Positions 24,150-35,849 of a DNA stretch of 64,000 bases are shown piece by piece. The stretch comes from Areca catechu (taxonomy: Eukaryota > Streptophyta > Magnoliopsida > Arecales > Arecaceae): the NCBI GenBank assembly GCA_021397845.1, contig JAHSVC010000065.1, forward strand, positions 1,426,001-1,490,000, given 5' to 3'. Made by a program: the position numbers and the translations under genes. Numbering within the stretch: position 1 is the stretch's first letter; each line of letters begins with the position of its first letter. The notes below the pieces were generated by a model. That model worked only from the letters and a program-made list of their open reading frames with translations. It did no database searches and was not told where the DNA came from.

Positions 24150-25531
24150 TGAAATAATTCGACCGTCTAGGAGTACTGCTCCCTAGACTTGAACTACGAT
24201 GACCTCTTGCATCGATGATAGAGGCATGGCTGGGGGATCAAGCACAAGCTACCCTAATCTCCACCTTCTTCCTCCCCGATGGCCTCGATCGAGGGATCGA
24301 TTGACAAGGCCATCCGGTGGCAGGCTGACGAGTGTTTGGAGGAACATGAGCACAGACTGGCTAACATTGCTTGCCAGTTCGTTGACCTCCAGGGTGCTTC
24401 CCATGAGCCAGCGGGCTACAACACCCACCCTCCTCTTTCTTGCCAGATCTAGGAGGAACCAATTCCTAGCCAGTTCTGCATGCCCTAGCTAGATCCCTAT
24501 GATGGGACTATGGACCTCCTAGATCACCTTAAGAGCTACAAGGCCCTCATGCATGTCCAAGGGGAGATCGATGTCCTCCTCTGTACCACCTTCCCAACTA
24601 CACTCCGTAAGGTGAGCATCGACTCCTTTGAGTAGCTGAAGAGAAAGTTTGTGGCATACTTTGATGCTTACCGCAAGGTGCCATGGGAAGCTAACAGTCT
24701 TTTCTCGATCCACCAATAGGATCATGAGTCCCTCAAGGACTACGTGACCTGTTTCAAGGTGGCCGTCCTAAAAATCTACAACTTGGATGGGCTTGTTACC
24801 ATTTTGGCTCTGAAGAGAGGGCTTAGAACCTCTCGATTCACTTACTCTCTTGATAAAAAACCTACCAAGTCCTACTCAGAGCTCCTGTTCCATGCCTAGA
24901 AATACATCCATGTAGAAGAAGTCGGCTATACTTGAAGAGAGTTAGACGGGAGGCCTCTGAAGAGGTAGGCCTGTGAGAAGTCGAGTGGATCTCAAGAGCA
25001 GAAGTTTACTCCCACTCCTCGAACCAGCCCCAAGATGAAGAGTGCTCCTGATAAGGATAAGGGATATACCCCTCTCCTCACCCGAGAGCTAAGATCCTAA
25101 TGAAGATCAAGGATGAACACTTTCTACGTTGCCCACCCCTGCTGAAGCCATCCAACAGCCGTGACAAATCTAAGTATTGCCAGTTCTATAGGGATCATGG
25201 CCACGACATCGAGGACTACCACCACTTGAAAAAAGAGATCGAGGAATTGATCCGGTGGGGCTACCTCAGAAAGTATGTTGGGAGAAGGTCTCCACCCAGG
25301 GATCAGGATGGCGAGGCCCACCATGCTGCCATCAAAAACCAGCCTATGGGGAAGCCAGTAGGAATGATTACCTGGGGGACAGGGAAAAGGCCAAAGAGAA
25401 TCAGATGTGGGGAGAGGGACACCGAGCTGATGGCTCCCCGTGGGGCCTCTATTCTGGCTCCCTGCAAGGCCTCTTCACCGGCTCTTCCTAGGGCCTCGTC
25501 GATGATGACTGCTTGTGGATCATTTATTTGA
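24150..25531 (+). pseudogene. Gag remnant of the outer element
   Basis: Piecing frames together shows a plant gypsy Gag. It contains YDGTMDLLDHLKSYKALM (about 24,500-24,550), LKRKFVAYFDAYRKVPWE and HESLKDYVTCF (about 24,640-24,760). The C-terminal section from 25,100 is open for 143 residues and includes SKYCQFYRDHGHDIEDYHHLK, the CxFHxDHGHDTxxC-like motif of this Gag type. The final cysteine is tyrosine, a TAC for TGC change. Internal stops (for example at 24,634 and 24,718) break the upstream part. It lies between the primer site and the antisense ORF, and no pol follows. Confidence 0.75.
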
Positions 25532-25784
25532 TTTTCTTGATGGAGAACTTCATATCTGCATCAACAAAAATAGTTCAATTAGTTGCCAAAAGTAATCGAA
25601 AGATGCAGATTTTAAATCTTACCTAAGGACCGAACCGAGCTAATATTGGAATCAAACATGTTCTTCTTGGAGAGTAGGTCTCGCCCGCGTGGAACCCTCG
25701 AGGTGATGAGTTGATCATACACTTCCTGGTCAGCAGGCTCCACTGTGACATTCTGATTAGGGATCGGTCGGGGTCACTCCAAAC
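25532..25784. other. Interior of outer element, no domain recognised
   Basis: Short join between the forward gag and the antisense ORF. No pol motif is visible, so pol is absent rather than merely broken. Confidence 0.5.
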
Positions 25785-26312
25785 CTAGTTGATCCCCTTA
25801 ATCAACATAAAAAAGAATCTGCTCTTCCATCCCTTGATAGAAGTAGGCAAGTCAAACCTAAGCATCCCGGGATGGGACACTATGAACCACCATCCCCTAT
25901 CCATGAGATGGCATTTCAGAGTGAAGAGGGCCTTAAAAAGAAGAAACCATGTGACTATACCATGGAAGTGGCACAGTACTATGAAGGAAGAGATGATCCT
26001 AAAAGAATTTGGGATAAGCTGGGCTGGAACTAGCCTATAATGTTCTAAGAAAGATATATTAAAAGGATGGAGAGGAAGCCAAAAACCAGCAGAGAAGAAG
26101 TCCTCATACAAGGTGACCCGACTCAGCCTGCTTGAGGTGGCCCGCTCCTTTGGATCCAAAGCCATGATCTGGATGAAATATGGAATCCTATAAGTGCTCC
26201 AGAGATGGAGGGCATCCACCTTGGTCATCGTCGAAGCAATGCCAGGTGGACCTGCCAGGTCCTTACTTGAAGATGGAGGGGGAGGTAAAGACAAGGTGTT
26301 GGGATCCACCAT
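25785..26312 (-). pseudogene. Antisense ORF with a 'putative gypsy-type transposon' domain
   Basis: A 175-residue open frame runs opposite to the gag. In order it holds LHLWSTYRIPYFIQIM, LYEDFFSAGFWLPLHPF, FLEHYRLVPAQLIPNSFRII and GWWFIVSHPGMLRFDLPTS, ending with KGWKSRFFFMLI. This order is that of a plant retroelement-associated family I know as Transposase_28/putative gypsy-type transposon (PF04195-like), named from memory. The same order recurs in the antisense ORF at 31.8-33.9 kb. The upstream start and downstream exons were not resolved. Its biochemical role is not established. It is close to intact for one domain but looks truncated at both ends. Confidence 0.7.
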
Positions 26313-26979
26313 CTGGCGAGACCTCGAGGGACTCTAAAAGGGATGTCCTCCTCCTCGCTATCCGAAGAAGGAGGCCTTGCCTAGGACAGCTCCACCGCAC
26401 CGGGGCACTCCGAGGGAATGCTTCGAAGAATAGCATCCACCTCTAAAAAAGCTCATGGGTGAGGAGAAACAAAGAAAAAGGGAGGAAACCTAGAGACTAG
26501 AGACACTCCCTCAGCATAGACCGGAGGGAAAGAAGGCAAAGAAGGGAGACTAACCTATAAGGGACCTTGGGTTGAGGTTTTCAAGAATGGGTGAGAAGCT
26601 TCTGTCTTTCTTCTCTATTTCCTCCTCCGTTCGAAGGTTTTGAAAGGGCACAATGGGGGGAGTCACTGACGGCAAAACCCCCTTCAAGCCATCCCAGCCG
26701 ATTGATGCAACCCTTCATTTCACTAGCTAACAGGATTTGGATGCGTGTCAATCTCCACTGTCTAGGATGCTTCTACTCGTGAATGCCATACCGGGAGATG
26801 TGAGGACATCATTTCAGACTGCCGCTCCTACTGACACGGTGCTTCCAAATTGGTGCAGGCACGATCTATGAATCATCGAAGTTCGAAGCATTTAATGACA
26901 TAGGCATGGTAGCCCTCCACGTCAGTGATGTCATTACTCTCTTCATCCTGAACCCCAAGGAGTATTGGTGTGCTTTAGG

Positions 26980-26998
26980 CTTGGGAGTGGGGGGTGTC
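26980..26998 (+). promoter_or_regulatory. Polypurine tract of outer element
   Basis: GGGAGTGGGGGGTGTC directly precedes the 3' LTR. The same GGGAGTGGGGGG core occurs in the element at 29.5-40.9 kb, indicating kinship. Confidence 0.75.
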
Positions 26999-28049
26999 TG
27001 ATGTGGCTAGGTGCTGACATGGTGCTAGCATGGCGATCTAGGTGGCCGATGTGGTAGCTTAAATCTAACATGGCTGGGTGTTGATATGGCACTCGCAATC
27101 CGCATTTTGATCCAGTATAGCTCCTGGCTGAGTATAGCTCCTAGCAAAGTAGAGTTCCTGGTCGAGTAGCCCCTACGAGTCAGGAGAAAAAGAGAAGACT
27201 AAAGGATATAGCAACTCCAGGAAAGCACATGCCCCCTATCTAGCCCTTATGGGCCAGACGACAACTGAAGAGAGCGAGGTCATTATCTTCGCCGGACTTA
27301 TCATGAAGGATGAATGGTGCCTCTCCTATCCTGTACCTTCCACAGGGGCATGCTTTATCGAAAATAGGGAGCCATGCAGCATGCCATCCCTCTCCCACAT
27401 AGAAGATCCTGCCAGGGCTCTGATCCCTATGGGATATGCATCCTCCTCAAGAAAACAAGTCCTGCAGCATGCCACCTACACCTATTGCAGAAGGGGCCCT
27501 GCTGGGACTCCAGTTTCTATCCCACGAGATTTTGCTAGGCTTGCACCCTCCCCCAGGAGGATGTGCCATAGCATGCCACCTGCACCTGCTGCAGAAGAGG
27601 CCCTGCCGGGACTCCAGCTTCATCCCACAGGATCCTGCTAAGCCTGCACCCCTCTCAGAAAGGGGTACATAGCTAGGATATCTCATCCAGCCCACAAGCA
27701 TTGAATACCATATATATATCGATAAGAGGGACCTCCGGCGAAGGTAAGCAAGAAAAAAAAATCAAATAGAAAGTAGTAGAAACCAACTATAAAGAGTTCA
27801 ATTCTTTCTAAAAGACCTCTTCGTGGAGGCCACCCAAGCTTTTGTGACTGAGGATCTGTTGCACTCGATCGCCCCACTAATTTGACCATCGGAGTGTCCC
27901 CATTGGGATCCTGGCCTAGGTCTCTTTTTTTTGCAAGATATCCGATAGCTAGGAGCGTGCACCAACGAGGCATTCGATGATACCCGGAGCGATCTACGTG
28001 GCTCAAGGACCCACCGAGCTATAGACCAAAGGTGGACATGGTGGCAACA
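26999..28049 (+). repeat. Outer element 3' LTR
   Basis: An uninterrupted 1,051-bp LTR running from TGATGTGGCTAGG to GTGGCAACA. It includes three imperfect units starting near 27,379, 27,467 and 27,571 with GCATGCCA(T/C)C. The target duplication AAAAT follows. Confidence 0.88.
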
Positions 28050-28054
28050 AAAAT
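28050..28054. repeat. Target-site duplication, right (AAAAT)
   Basis: It matches 15,554-15,558. Confidence 0.85.
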
Positions 28055-28683
28055 AAAGTACAATAATATTTTCTATTAGTATTAGTATAATTAAATAATA
28101 ATATGATTAATAATATATATCATGAATACTATATAATATCAATATTATAATATATATATATAATTAATTAATTAATATATTAATAGCATATTGATATGTT
28201 GATTTTTTTTCTTGCTAGACTAAAGAGTTTTGTCTCCAAATTTCAATCCAAGATAACTACCCTGGGGTAACCTTGGAAACTCATCCTTAAAAACAAGTTT
28301 AGGATCACTATGTTGGGTGGTGATTTTAGAAATAGAGGTGATTTGGAATAATTGTCACGTTGGATCACTAGAGTACAATCAAACATGACGATCTTATCAC
28401 CTCCACTTTATCAACCTTGATCTCGAGGTCATCACCCAATACTAAACACTCCCTTAATAAGCTTCAAGTAGAAAATACAAGACAAATTAGAGATGAGGAT
28501 GAGAGGAAAGGGGAGTATATGAGTGAGAGAGAGATTGGAAGAAAGAGAGGGTTGAGAGGACTATAAGATGAGAGGAAAGCAGGGCACGGAATGGGTGGAA
28601 AGGGGAGCGGAGGAGGCAGAGGTATAGAGAGGAGTTTTGAGATGAGAAAGAAACTTAAGAGAGAAGCAAAAGAGAAGAGAGAG
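28055..28683. other. Intergenic, AT-rich then purine-rich
   Basis: TA-rich up to about 28,200, then a GAGA-rich purine stretch (28,480-28,680). No gene supported. Confidence 0.5.
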
Positions 28684-29470
28684 TTGGTGGGAGGTCGCAT
28701 GATAGGGAGAGAGCAACTTTTTTGATGACTACTTTAACTTTTTTCTCTTCTATAGCAGAATGGTGGAGGTTAGCGGTGCATTATATGCTTTAAGATTCAT
28801 GCCTATCTTATGGTTGAGGAAGTGGCCAAATCCAACCCATATCCAATTAACTATAGCCAAGTATATCCATACATACATACATACATATTATATATATGTA
28901 TGTATGTGTGTATACATATGTATGTATATGTATGTAATACAATGGGAAGACAGAGGGAGATGAAGCAAGGGAAGAGGACATCTATGAGACGAGAGAGACT
29001 AAAAAGCAAGGAAAAGGAGGAGAGAAATTTGGTGGGAGACAACAGGGATGAGAAGAGGTGAGCCTTCTGAGGTGACTACATTATCCTTTTTCTTCAATTA
29101 GGTGGACTGACAAAGGAGTTTAATGGCACATTACTTGCTTGAAGATCCTTGCCCATCCTCTGGTAAGGAAAATAGCTAGATCTAGCCATATCTGACCAAT
29201 CATAGCCAAGTCTGCCTCCATACACACACATACACGTATATGTATATATTAATGTACACAAATAGAATGGGAAGAAAGAGAAGAGAGGTAGGCAAAGTGG
29301 GGGAAGTGGGGATTTATGTTATGAGAGACAAAAGAAAGAAAATGGAGAAGACAGAGTTGGTGGGAGAGCATGGATAGGGTAGGCATGCCTTTTATGGTGA
29401 CCACTTTATCTTTTCTTCGCTATTGCTAAGCGACAAAGGAGATTAATGGTATGTTACTTGCTTTGAGATC
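28684..29470. repeat. Host tandem repeat (about 335-bp unit), first 2.5 units
   Basis: Units begin at TTGGTGGGAG near 28,684, 29,029 and 29,357. Each continues through a TTGACTAC/TGACCACTTTATC block and an (ATGGC/G)...TTACTTGCTT block to CATGCCCATC..TATGGTTAGG-like sequence. The third unit is cut at 29,470 by the retroelement and resumes at 40,857. Confidence 0.7.
28868..28936. repeat. Palindromic ATAC/GTAT microsatellite
   Basis: CATA repeats pass into TATATA and then TATG repeats, forming an imperfect hairpin of about 70 bp within the host tandem repeat. Open frames rich in Y, I and H here are by-products. Confidence 0.75.
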
Positions 29471-31308
29471 TGTTGTCGCCAGGATCACCGTGGCCTGTAG
29501 CTGCTACCGGTACCGAAGTGTGCTCTCCTAGTTGCCTGGTGGTCCTCTAGTCCTGGACCTGCAAAACAAGGATTAGTGACCCGGGCCAGGGTTTCCGGCA
29601 GGGGCACTCCGATGGTCAAGTCAGTGACGATCCAGGAGAACAGATCCTCCTGGTCGGGCCCCTCTTGATGGACTCCACAATAGGAGGAGTAAAAATGTGT
29701 ATGAAGATGGACACGTTGCAGGGGGAGAATGATAGCGGGGATAGAGGGATTCCCTGTTCCTCCGCCTCTCCTTGTTTTTCTCATTTCCCGTCGACTGTGG
29801 TGATGGTGGTGACGCTTTGCCCTCTTGGTCGAGCTTGCGCTTGTGTTGGTGGTGCCATGCCCCTCTTCCTTGTGGGGGTTGCACCCTTCTCTCTTTATTT
29901 TTTTTCCTGTGTGTTGTGGTTGTGATTGTGTTACCTCCGAGTTTGTTACAACTAGGTTACTGTTGGGCGCTTGTCTCGAGATCCCCGCCGGGCTGCCAGG
30001 CGCGTGCGGCGGTGTCCCGAGTAGTCTTTCCTGATTCATGATAAGGGGAGTTGTCAGGCACTCCGACACCCCTCTTGGTCGTCTAATTCCGGGAAACCTG
30101 GCAGTGCCTTGAATGGTGGGTCTTCGCCTACAGGATTCGAATCTCCTGGTTGGCTTCCTCTCTTGGGTGATCTGGATGGTTGGTAAGGAGTGTGGCACCT
30201 CGATTAGCGTGCTTCTTTCCTTTCCAGTGTAACTGGTGGTTTTAGGTGGTCAGTATGGCCTGGAAGGCACTCCAGTGCAGTCCTCGAGTGGCTCGCCAGC
30301 GTTCTAGCTGGTGAGGACCTCGTCCGAGCTAGGGCTGAGCTGGACTGGCAGGGCTCGCTCCAGCCTAGAAACACCGAGCTTGCGAGGGAATCTAGGTGGA
30401 GGAGGGCGAAGTGCAGGCCCGATCCGGAGGGCATGCGCTCAGAGAGGCTCCACGTTGGCGGGTGAGCGCTGAGCTCGACCTCGACCACAGGGCACTAACC
30501 TTCGAGGGTCTCGCTCCAGAGGGCAGGAGGGGGGCCGGCTCCAGAGGGCGTGCGCTCGGAGAGGCTCCATATTGGTGGGTTAGCACTGAGCTCGACCTCG
30601 ACCACAGGGCACTAACCTCCGAGGGTCTCACTCTGGAGGGCAGGAGGTGGACCCGGTCTAGAGGGCGCGCGCTTAGAGAGGCTCTATATTGATGGTTGAG
30701 CGCTGAGCTCGACCTCGACCACAGGGCACTAACCTCCAAGGGTCTCGCTCTAGAGGGCAGGAGGCAGACCCGGTCCAGAGGGCTCGCGCTCAGAGAGGCT
30801 CCACATTGGCGAGTGAGCACTGAGCTCGACCTCGACCACAGGGTACTAATCTCCGAGGGTCTCACTCTGGAGGGCAGGAGGTAGACCTGGTCTAAAGGGC
30901 GCGCGCTTGGAGATGCTCCACATTGGCGGGTGAGCGCTGAGCTCGACCTCGACCACAGGGCACTAATCTCCGAGGGTCTCGCTCTGGATGGCAAGAGGGG
31001 GACCCGGTCCAGAGGGTGCACGCTCGGAGAGGCTCCACATTGGCGGGTAAGCGCTGAGCTCGACCTCGACCACAGGACACTAACCTCCGAGGGTCTCACT
31101 CTGGAGGGCAGGAGGCGGCTCCGACCTAGGCATCCCGAGCTCGCGGGCCCGACCTGGCGAAGGACAGAGCTCGGCTCGCTGTCTTGAGGGAGCTCAGCTC
31201 AGCTCGGTAGTGGAGTCCGGGCTGGAGAGTTGATGAGACGTCCGACGCAACATCATTTTTTGACATGGCGCTTACCGGTTCCTCCACGTCAGCGATCCCA
31301 CCATATCA
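29471..31308 (-). repeat. 3' LTR of the 29.5-40.9 kb element
   Basis: Plus-strand ends are TGTTGTCGCC and ACCATATCA. It aligns with 38,695-40,856 throughout and is about 324 bp shorter, largely because it has six rather than nine copies of the 117-bp repeat. Confidence 0.9.
30400..31120. repeat. 117-bp minisatellite in the left LTR, six copies
   Basis: The marker TTGG(C/T)GGGT recurs at 30,455, 30,572, 30,689, 30,806, 30,923 and 31,040, exactly 117 bp apart. Because 117 is 39 codons, long open frames appear on both strands (for example 30,392-31,099 minus). They carry only the repeat and are not called as genes. Confidence 0.95.
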
Positions 31309-31326
31309 TTTGCCCCCCACTCCCGA
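31309..31326 (-). promoter_or_regulatory. Polypurine tract
   Basis: The reverse complement reads GGGAGTGGGGGGCAAA, immediately before the 3' LTR start TGATATGG. Confidence 0.75.
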
Positions 31327-32260
31327 GGCTCGTTAGTGCACGATGCTCGGGTTGAAGGGAATAATTGCGGTGTTGACGTGGAAGAGCAAAAATCTGGCAT
31401 GATGATGGCCATGATTGCAGGCGCTCCAGGGAACGGCCCTGCGGACCAATCTAGGGATGCCACGTGGACACATTCGAGCAGTTAATGTTGGCACATAATT
31501 CAGAGCGATCGGGATGCCATTTTTGCCAATGGGCAACATGTGGCATGGATCCGTTGGCAGAGGGATTGAATCGGCACGAATCCATTGGGTCATTTTGAAA
31601 TGAAAAGAGGGCCTTACCTGAAACATCTATTCCTTTTGAATTCTCTGTGCCAGCTACTGCTGCGCCAAAGCTTCCTTTTTTCTCCCAGTTGCCCCGAGTT
31701 TTCTAAGGAACCAGGTCAGTTTCTTCTTCCTTCTCACCCTGCTAGAATAGGATTTTTTCTCTGAGTCTGGGGTCTTCTTCAGGTTGAGTCTCCTCTCCTG
31801 TCCCCCACTTCGAGTCCTTCATTCCCTTTATTCTTGAGGATGTCCCATTTTGGTCCGGGCTTCCGCTCCTCCACTGATCAGGGCGAGGCCGATCCTTCCG
31901 AGCGGAGGCCAGCATCTTCTTTTTCTTCTAACGGGGAGGAAGATGCAACTCGCTTCGAGCTCAGTAGGAGGCATCCTCCCGGTCCAGTACTCATCAGGGA
32001 ATCGGGATCCGGTTCTTCTCTCCCTCCTCCTTCTTCTGCTCCCGCTTCTGAGTCTGTTTGGTCCACAGGTCCTAGTGGGGTCGCCTCGACGATCATCGCT
32101 GAGAAACTGAGAACTGTTCGGGATGCCTATGGCATCCCGCTTTTGTCCAGCTCATGATCCTTCGTCCAGGGGAACGGGTCACTTCCAGTGGCCCGGGCCG
32201 TCTTGCTTTTTATGAGGAGACCTTCTCTAGGGGTCTTCGATTTCCTTTCCACCCTCTCTG

Positions 32261-33540
32261 GTGAAGATACCAGGCACAAGAAGAGATTTCAACAAGCTTA
32301 GCTAGGTTCTTATTTGAGTCCTGTAATAATTTAGTTCTTATTTGAGTCCTGTAATAATTTAATTTTGCATTTGTTTTCTTTTAAATTGAGTCATGAGTCA
32401 AGTCTCATTGAGTCCTATTTAAATCAAATTTCATTGAGTCTTGTTTAAGTCAAGTTTGGGCCAGTCCAATTGCAAAATCATGAAGGGTTAGTGTCTAGTC
32501 AAAAGTCAAAGGGAGCACGGTCCATGGGTTCACCACCAAAGAAGCCACATCATCACATGGAAGCCACCTCCTTGCCACATCACAAGGAGGTTCAAATTCA
32601 AGGAAATTTGGCCAAAGAAGAGGAAATCTTGAATTGGCCAACCTCCCCACCCATCTCTCCTACATTCATGGGGATGACCCACCTTTCTAGGAGTTGCATT
32701 TTGAATTCAAAAACAAACAAGGCTGCAAAGAAATTCTTATAAGAGTCCTTGGTTTTTGTAAAAAGGGTAGATCATGATGAATGAAGAAAATAGCCTTTCT
32801 TTTCCAAAGAAGTTCTCTTGTTTGTGATGTTTGGTACCCTATGAGAGGGTAAGGTGTGAGGCCTTGAAGTTTTGATATCCGGTAATCTACAACTCTCGCT
32901 CTCCACTCCAAGATCTTGCATGAATTTGGCTTAGAGGAAATCTTCCAAGAGCTTGCCAAGGGTTGCCTCATCAACAACTAGTGCAACATGGGTTTCTACA
33001 ACAAACCTTAAAGTCATCCTGCTAAGGAGCCATGGAAGATTCAAGACAAACCTCCATAACCTCTTCCCATCTTGTTTATTTATTTCTTTTATCCCAATCA
33101 TAAATTCTCTTCCTAATCCCTCCATCAATTTTGTTGCAGGATCCCCAGGTTTATTCTTGAGTTCCAAAGAAGGAGGTTGGATTTGCTAGGAACTAGAAAA
33201 CCTACCTAGGGTAATTTCCTTATCATCCAGAATCCCCCCCTGAGTGTGTTATTCAAGAGAGTAGTTTAATGCCTGGAAGCCTTCTTATGAACTCTTTCAG
33301 ATATGAAATTGGTAAGGTGAATTAGCTCTAATCTGAGTGGTTTCCTAACCACTAAGATCCTTGTCTCTTAATTATCTTGAATAGAACAAATTTCAGGGTT
33401 TTGTGTGACATTTTAGAATTTCCTTTATTTACTTCTAGGTTCTTTGCTTTGAATGGCTAACTCTTATTGCTTTGTTTTCATTTGAGTTTTACTAATTTGA
33501 TTAAGAGAATGTCATTCCCATTGTTTTTCCGCATCACTTT
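32261..33540. mobile_element. Insertion (probable solo LTR) within the antisense gene
   Basis: The domain reads HPL up to about 32,260 and resumes with SILDNYRLVPAQ near 33,546. In the related ORF at 25.8-26.3 kb these are contiguous. The intervening 1.28 kb begins TGAAGATACCAGGCACAAG and contains GAGTCCTGTAATAATTTA twice, plus GAGTCAAGTC motifs like those at 1.75-1.93 kb. It may end near GCATCA at 33,53x. TG...CA ends suggest a solo LTR. No target duplication was identified, so the edges are approximate. Confidence 0.55.
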
Positions 33541-33979
33541 CTTCCTATCCATTTTGGATAATTACCGTTTGGTCCCTGCTCAGTTAGTGCCAAACACCAT
33601 TAGGGTTATCTTTCTTTCATTGTACTCTGCCACCTCCACAGGTTTGTTGCTCGATTTTCCTTGTTCAGGGCCTTCTTCGCCCTGAAGAGCCACCCAACTG
33701 AGGATGGGTGGTGGTCCTTGTCCTCCCGCCCGAAGGGCATCAAGTTTGAGCTCCCCTCTTCCATCAGGGGATGGACGAGTAAGTATTTCTTTGTCAAGGT
33801 TGAGGGGGTCGATTGGGTCTGGAGTGATCCGGACAAGTCCCCCAACCGAAATTCCATGGTCGATGCGGCTGATCGGGATGATCACGAGCAGCTCCGCACC
33901 GCCCAGATTCCTTTCCTCGAGGTCCTGTTATCTGAGTAGAAACTCACCGACTCCGGGATCGACTCAACGAATGGGTTGG

Positions 33980-34070
33980 GTGAGTTCGACCTGAACTTTC
34001 CTCTTTCTTTTTATTTGCATTTCTTGCACTACTTTCCATGGACTCTAACTGTTGTGTGGCTTGCATGCAG
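33980..34070 (+). other. Intron 1 of the antisense gene
   Basis: GTGAGTTCGACC at the donor and TTGCATGCAG at the acceptor, with a pyrimidine-rich body. It separates the conserved domain from the low-complexity exon. Confidence 0.65.
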
Positions 34071-34710
34071 GAATGATTTTCTTCGAGAACGATCTGCTAG
34101 CGATCACCCAGAAGAGGCCACCGACCGGGCTGGCCGGGGAACCTTCGTCGAGGCGAGTCCGGGGCGAGAGCACTCCTGTGGCCGCCACCGCTATGGTGAT
34201 TGATCTGAGCTCGGCTGCTCCAACTGGTCCGAGCTCAAAGGCAACTCGGCAGCTCCTACGCCGGTGGAGAGGGTAGCTTCCATGGTGCCCAGACCAGTCC
34301 GGGAGGCCCCTGCTGTGGAGCTCGAAGTAGTGGTCCGGGCGAGGGCTGCAGTTGCTGTTGCAGCACCCCACCATCCTCCGAGTCCACCCGTTGTCAATAC
34401 CAGGGATGAGGAGGTCCGGGCTGCAACCAAGGTCATGATCGAGGTGCCGCCTACACTGGCACCAGCTTCTCAGCCTGCCCCCCGTAGCCCTGCAGTTACC
34501 GGGACGAGGTCGCCCACTCTGGCAGAAGGTCGAAGGGAGGAGGGACGACGTCATCTCCCCTTCAAGATGGGTCCAAAAAGCTCGTTCCTCCGAAGCCCCG
34601 AGCTGGCCGAGCATATGATGGACTTCTCGATCCAGACATGAGATCGACAGGACATGGCCAGGATATGGCTGGCCGACATCATCGGCACCATCTTCCCTCA
34701 ACTCTATTCA

Positions 34711-34794
34711 GTGAGCTATTCCTTCCTCTCTTTTCTTTTCTCTTCTTCTCTTTCTTCTTCTTTTTTTTTGGTATGACCTCTTTTCTTGGTACAG
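34711..34794 (+). other. Intron 2 of the antisense gene
   Basis: Donor GTGAGCTATT, a T/C-rich body and acceptor TTGGTACAG. Coding character resumes directly with ISAEILYIKGRYQSWECLEW. Confidence 0.7.
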
Positions 34795-35849
34795 ATCAGT
34801 GCCGAGATCCTCTATATCAAGGGCCGCTACCAGAGCTGGGAGTGTCTCGAGTGGCGACAGGCTGTCAAGATCGAGTCCTTGAAAGCCGACCTGAAGGGGA
34901 AGGTCGGAGCGAACAGGGCCCTTAAATTGAAGGTCAAGGACCTTGAGGCACAGCTCGCCGATGCCGAGGGGCGAGCGAAGAGACTTCTGGAGGCCCGCGA
35001 CCTAGAGCGAGGCCGCGTGAAGAAGGCCATCGATGATCTCTCCATCATTGAGAAAAAGTTGAATTGGTACAGTGCCGAAGCTAATTGACACAAGGAGGTC
35101 TCCCGAGCTACCCAGTCGGAGCTGGAAATTGGGAGGGAGAAACTTGCCACAGCCGAGAAGGCGGTAGAGAAGGTGGCCAGGTCGGCGGAGGCCACTAGGC
35201 TGGAGACCACCGAGTCGAGGAGGGTGGTTGCTGAGGCCAAGAAGGGCACTGAGGATGCCGTCGCAAAATTCAAGGCCTCAGAGGAGTTCATCGCTGAAAT
35301 CCAGCAGATGGCGTCGGACTCCTTCTACAAGTGCTTCATGTTCTTGCACGGCCGGGTTGAGGCGCTTGTCCCCGAGAAGAACCGTGACCACCTCCGATAT
35401 CCTTCAGCCTCAGATGCGGAGCCTGACGAGGAGGCCACTGCAGAAGCCGTGGCATCAGACCCTTCGATGTCAGCCGAGGCCAATCCATCGAGGTTAGGGC
35501 TGCTCAGTCGGAAGCTTCTGAAGACGAGAATTCTCAGCCTTCTGGCTCAGCAGGGAAACCGGCCGGATAGAGTAGGCCTTCCCTTTCTTGCCTCATTTTG
35601 CATTTTTGTTTCTTGTACTTAGTCAGGGTCACCCGACATGTCGAGGGCCTGCAAGATACTTGTAACTTGTGTTCAATCAATGAAACTTGAGTTCCCTTAC
35701 CATCTATTTTCTTTGCCTGGCTCTTCCCCCTTTTTTCTCTTCCCTCCTTCCTCTCTTTTTTTTTTGTGTATGAGTGGAGAGATCGGAGAGAAGGACCTCG
35801 CCTTGCTTGGGGTTGAGTTATGACACCTGAGGGATGCTGGGCTCGAAGG

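Larger units (their letters stand above)
15559..28049 (+). mobile_element. Non-autonomous Ty3/gypsy-type LTR element (outer), interrupted
   Basis: LTRs of about 1,055 bp (split) and 1,051 bp flank a 3.35-kb interior (23,646-26,998). The interior carries a broken gag in the forward strand and, towards the 3' LTR, an ORF on the opposite strand. I see no protease, reverse transcriptase, RNase H or integrase. A primer-site-like sequence, TTGGCATGCTAGGAAGGG, follows the 5' LTR. A purine tract, GGGAGTGGGGGGTGTC, abuts the 3' LTR. The target duplication is AAAAT. The layout resembles plant Tat-lineage elements, which can carry an antisense ORF near the 3' LTR; lineage assignment is inference. Confidence 0.85.
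31840..35622 (+). pseudogene. Spliced antisense gene of the retroelement (gypsy-type transposon domain plus coiled coil)
   Basis: The start is taken at ATG 31,840. The first exon has a Ser/Pro/Glu-rich leader, then LRTVRDAYGIP, then LAFYEETFSRGLRFPFHPL (about 32,198-32,260). An inserted sequence follows. The domain resumes at 33,553 with LDNYRLVPAQLVPNTIRVI, and GWWSLSSRPKGIKFELPSS (33,703-33,760) follows. Two introns look real: 33,980-34,070 and 34,711-34,794, both GT...CAG. The last exon codes a charged Ala/Glu/Lys-rich coiled coil with one in-frame TGA at about 35,086 (CGA expected) and ends near 35,622. Frame breaks near 32,140, 33,612 and 34,250 each fit one missing base. It runs opposite to the element's gag. 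The product's function is unknown. Confidence 0.7.

Noticed and set aside
24199..24492. 97-codon plus-strand frame as an independent gene
   Set aside because: It is in the wrong frame relative to the gag remnant that spans the same region.
28868..28936. Regularly spaced repeat considered as a CRISPR-like or regulatory array
   Set aside because: It is a tetranucleotide microsatellite with no spacers, in a plant genome.
29485..30198. A 237-codon minus-strand open frame in the LTR
   Set aside because: It lies wholly within an LTR, has a Pro/Arg/His-rich composition and no recognisable domain; the homologous stretch of the other LTR does not keep the same open frame.
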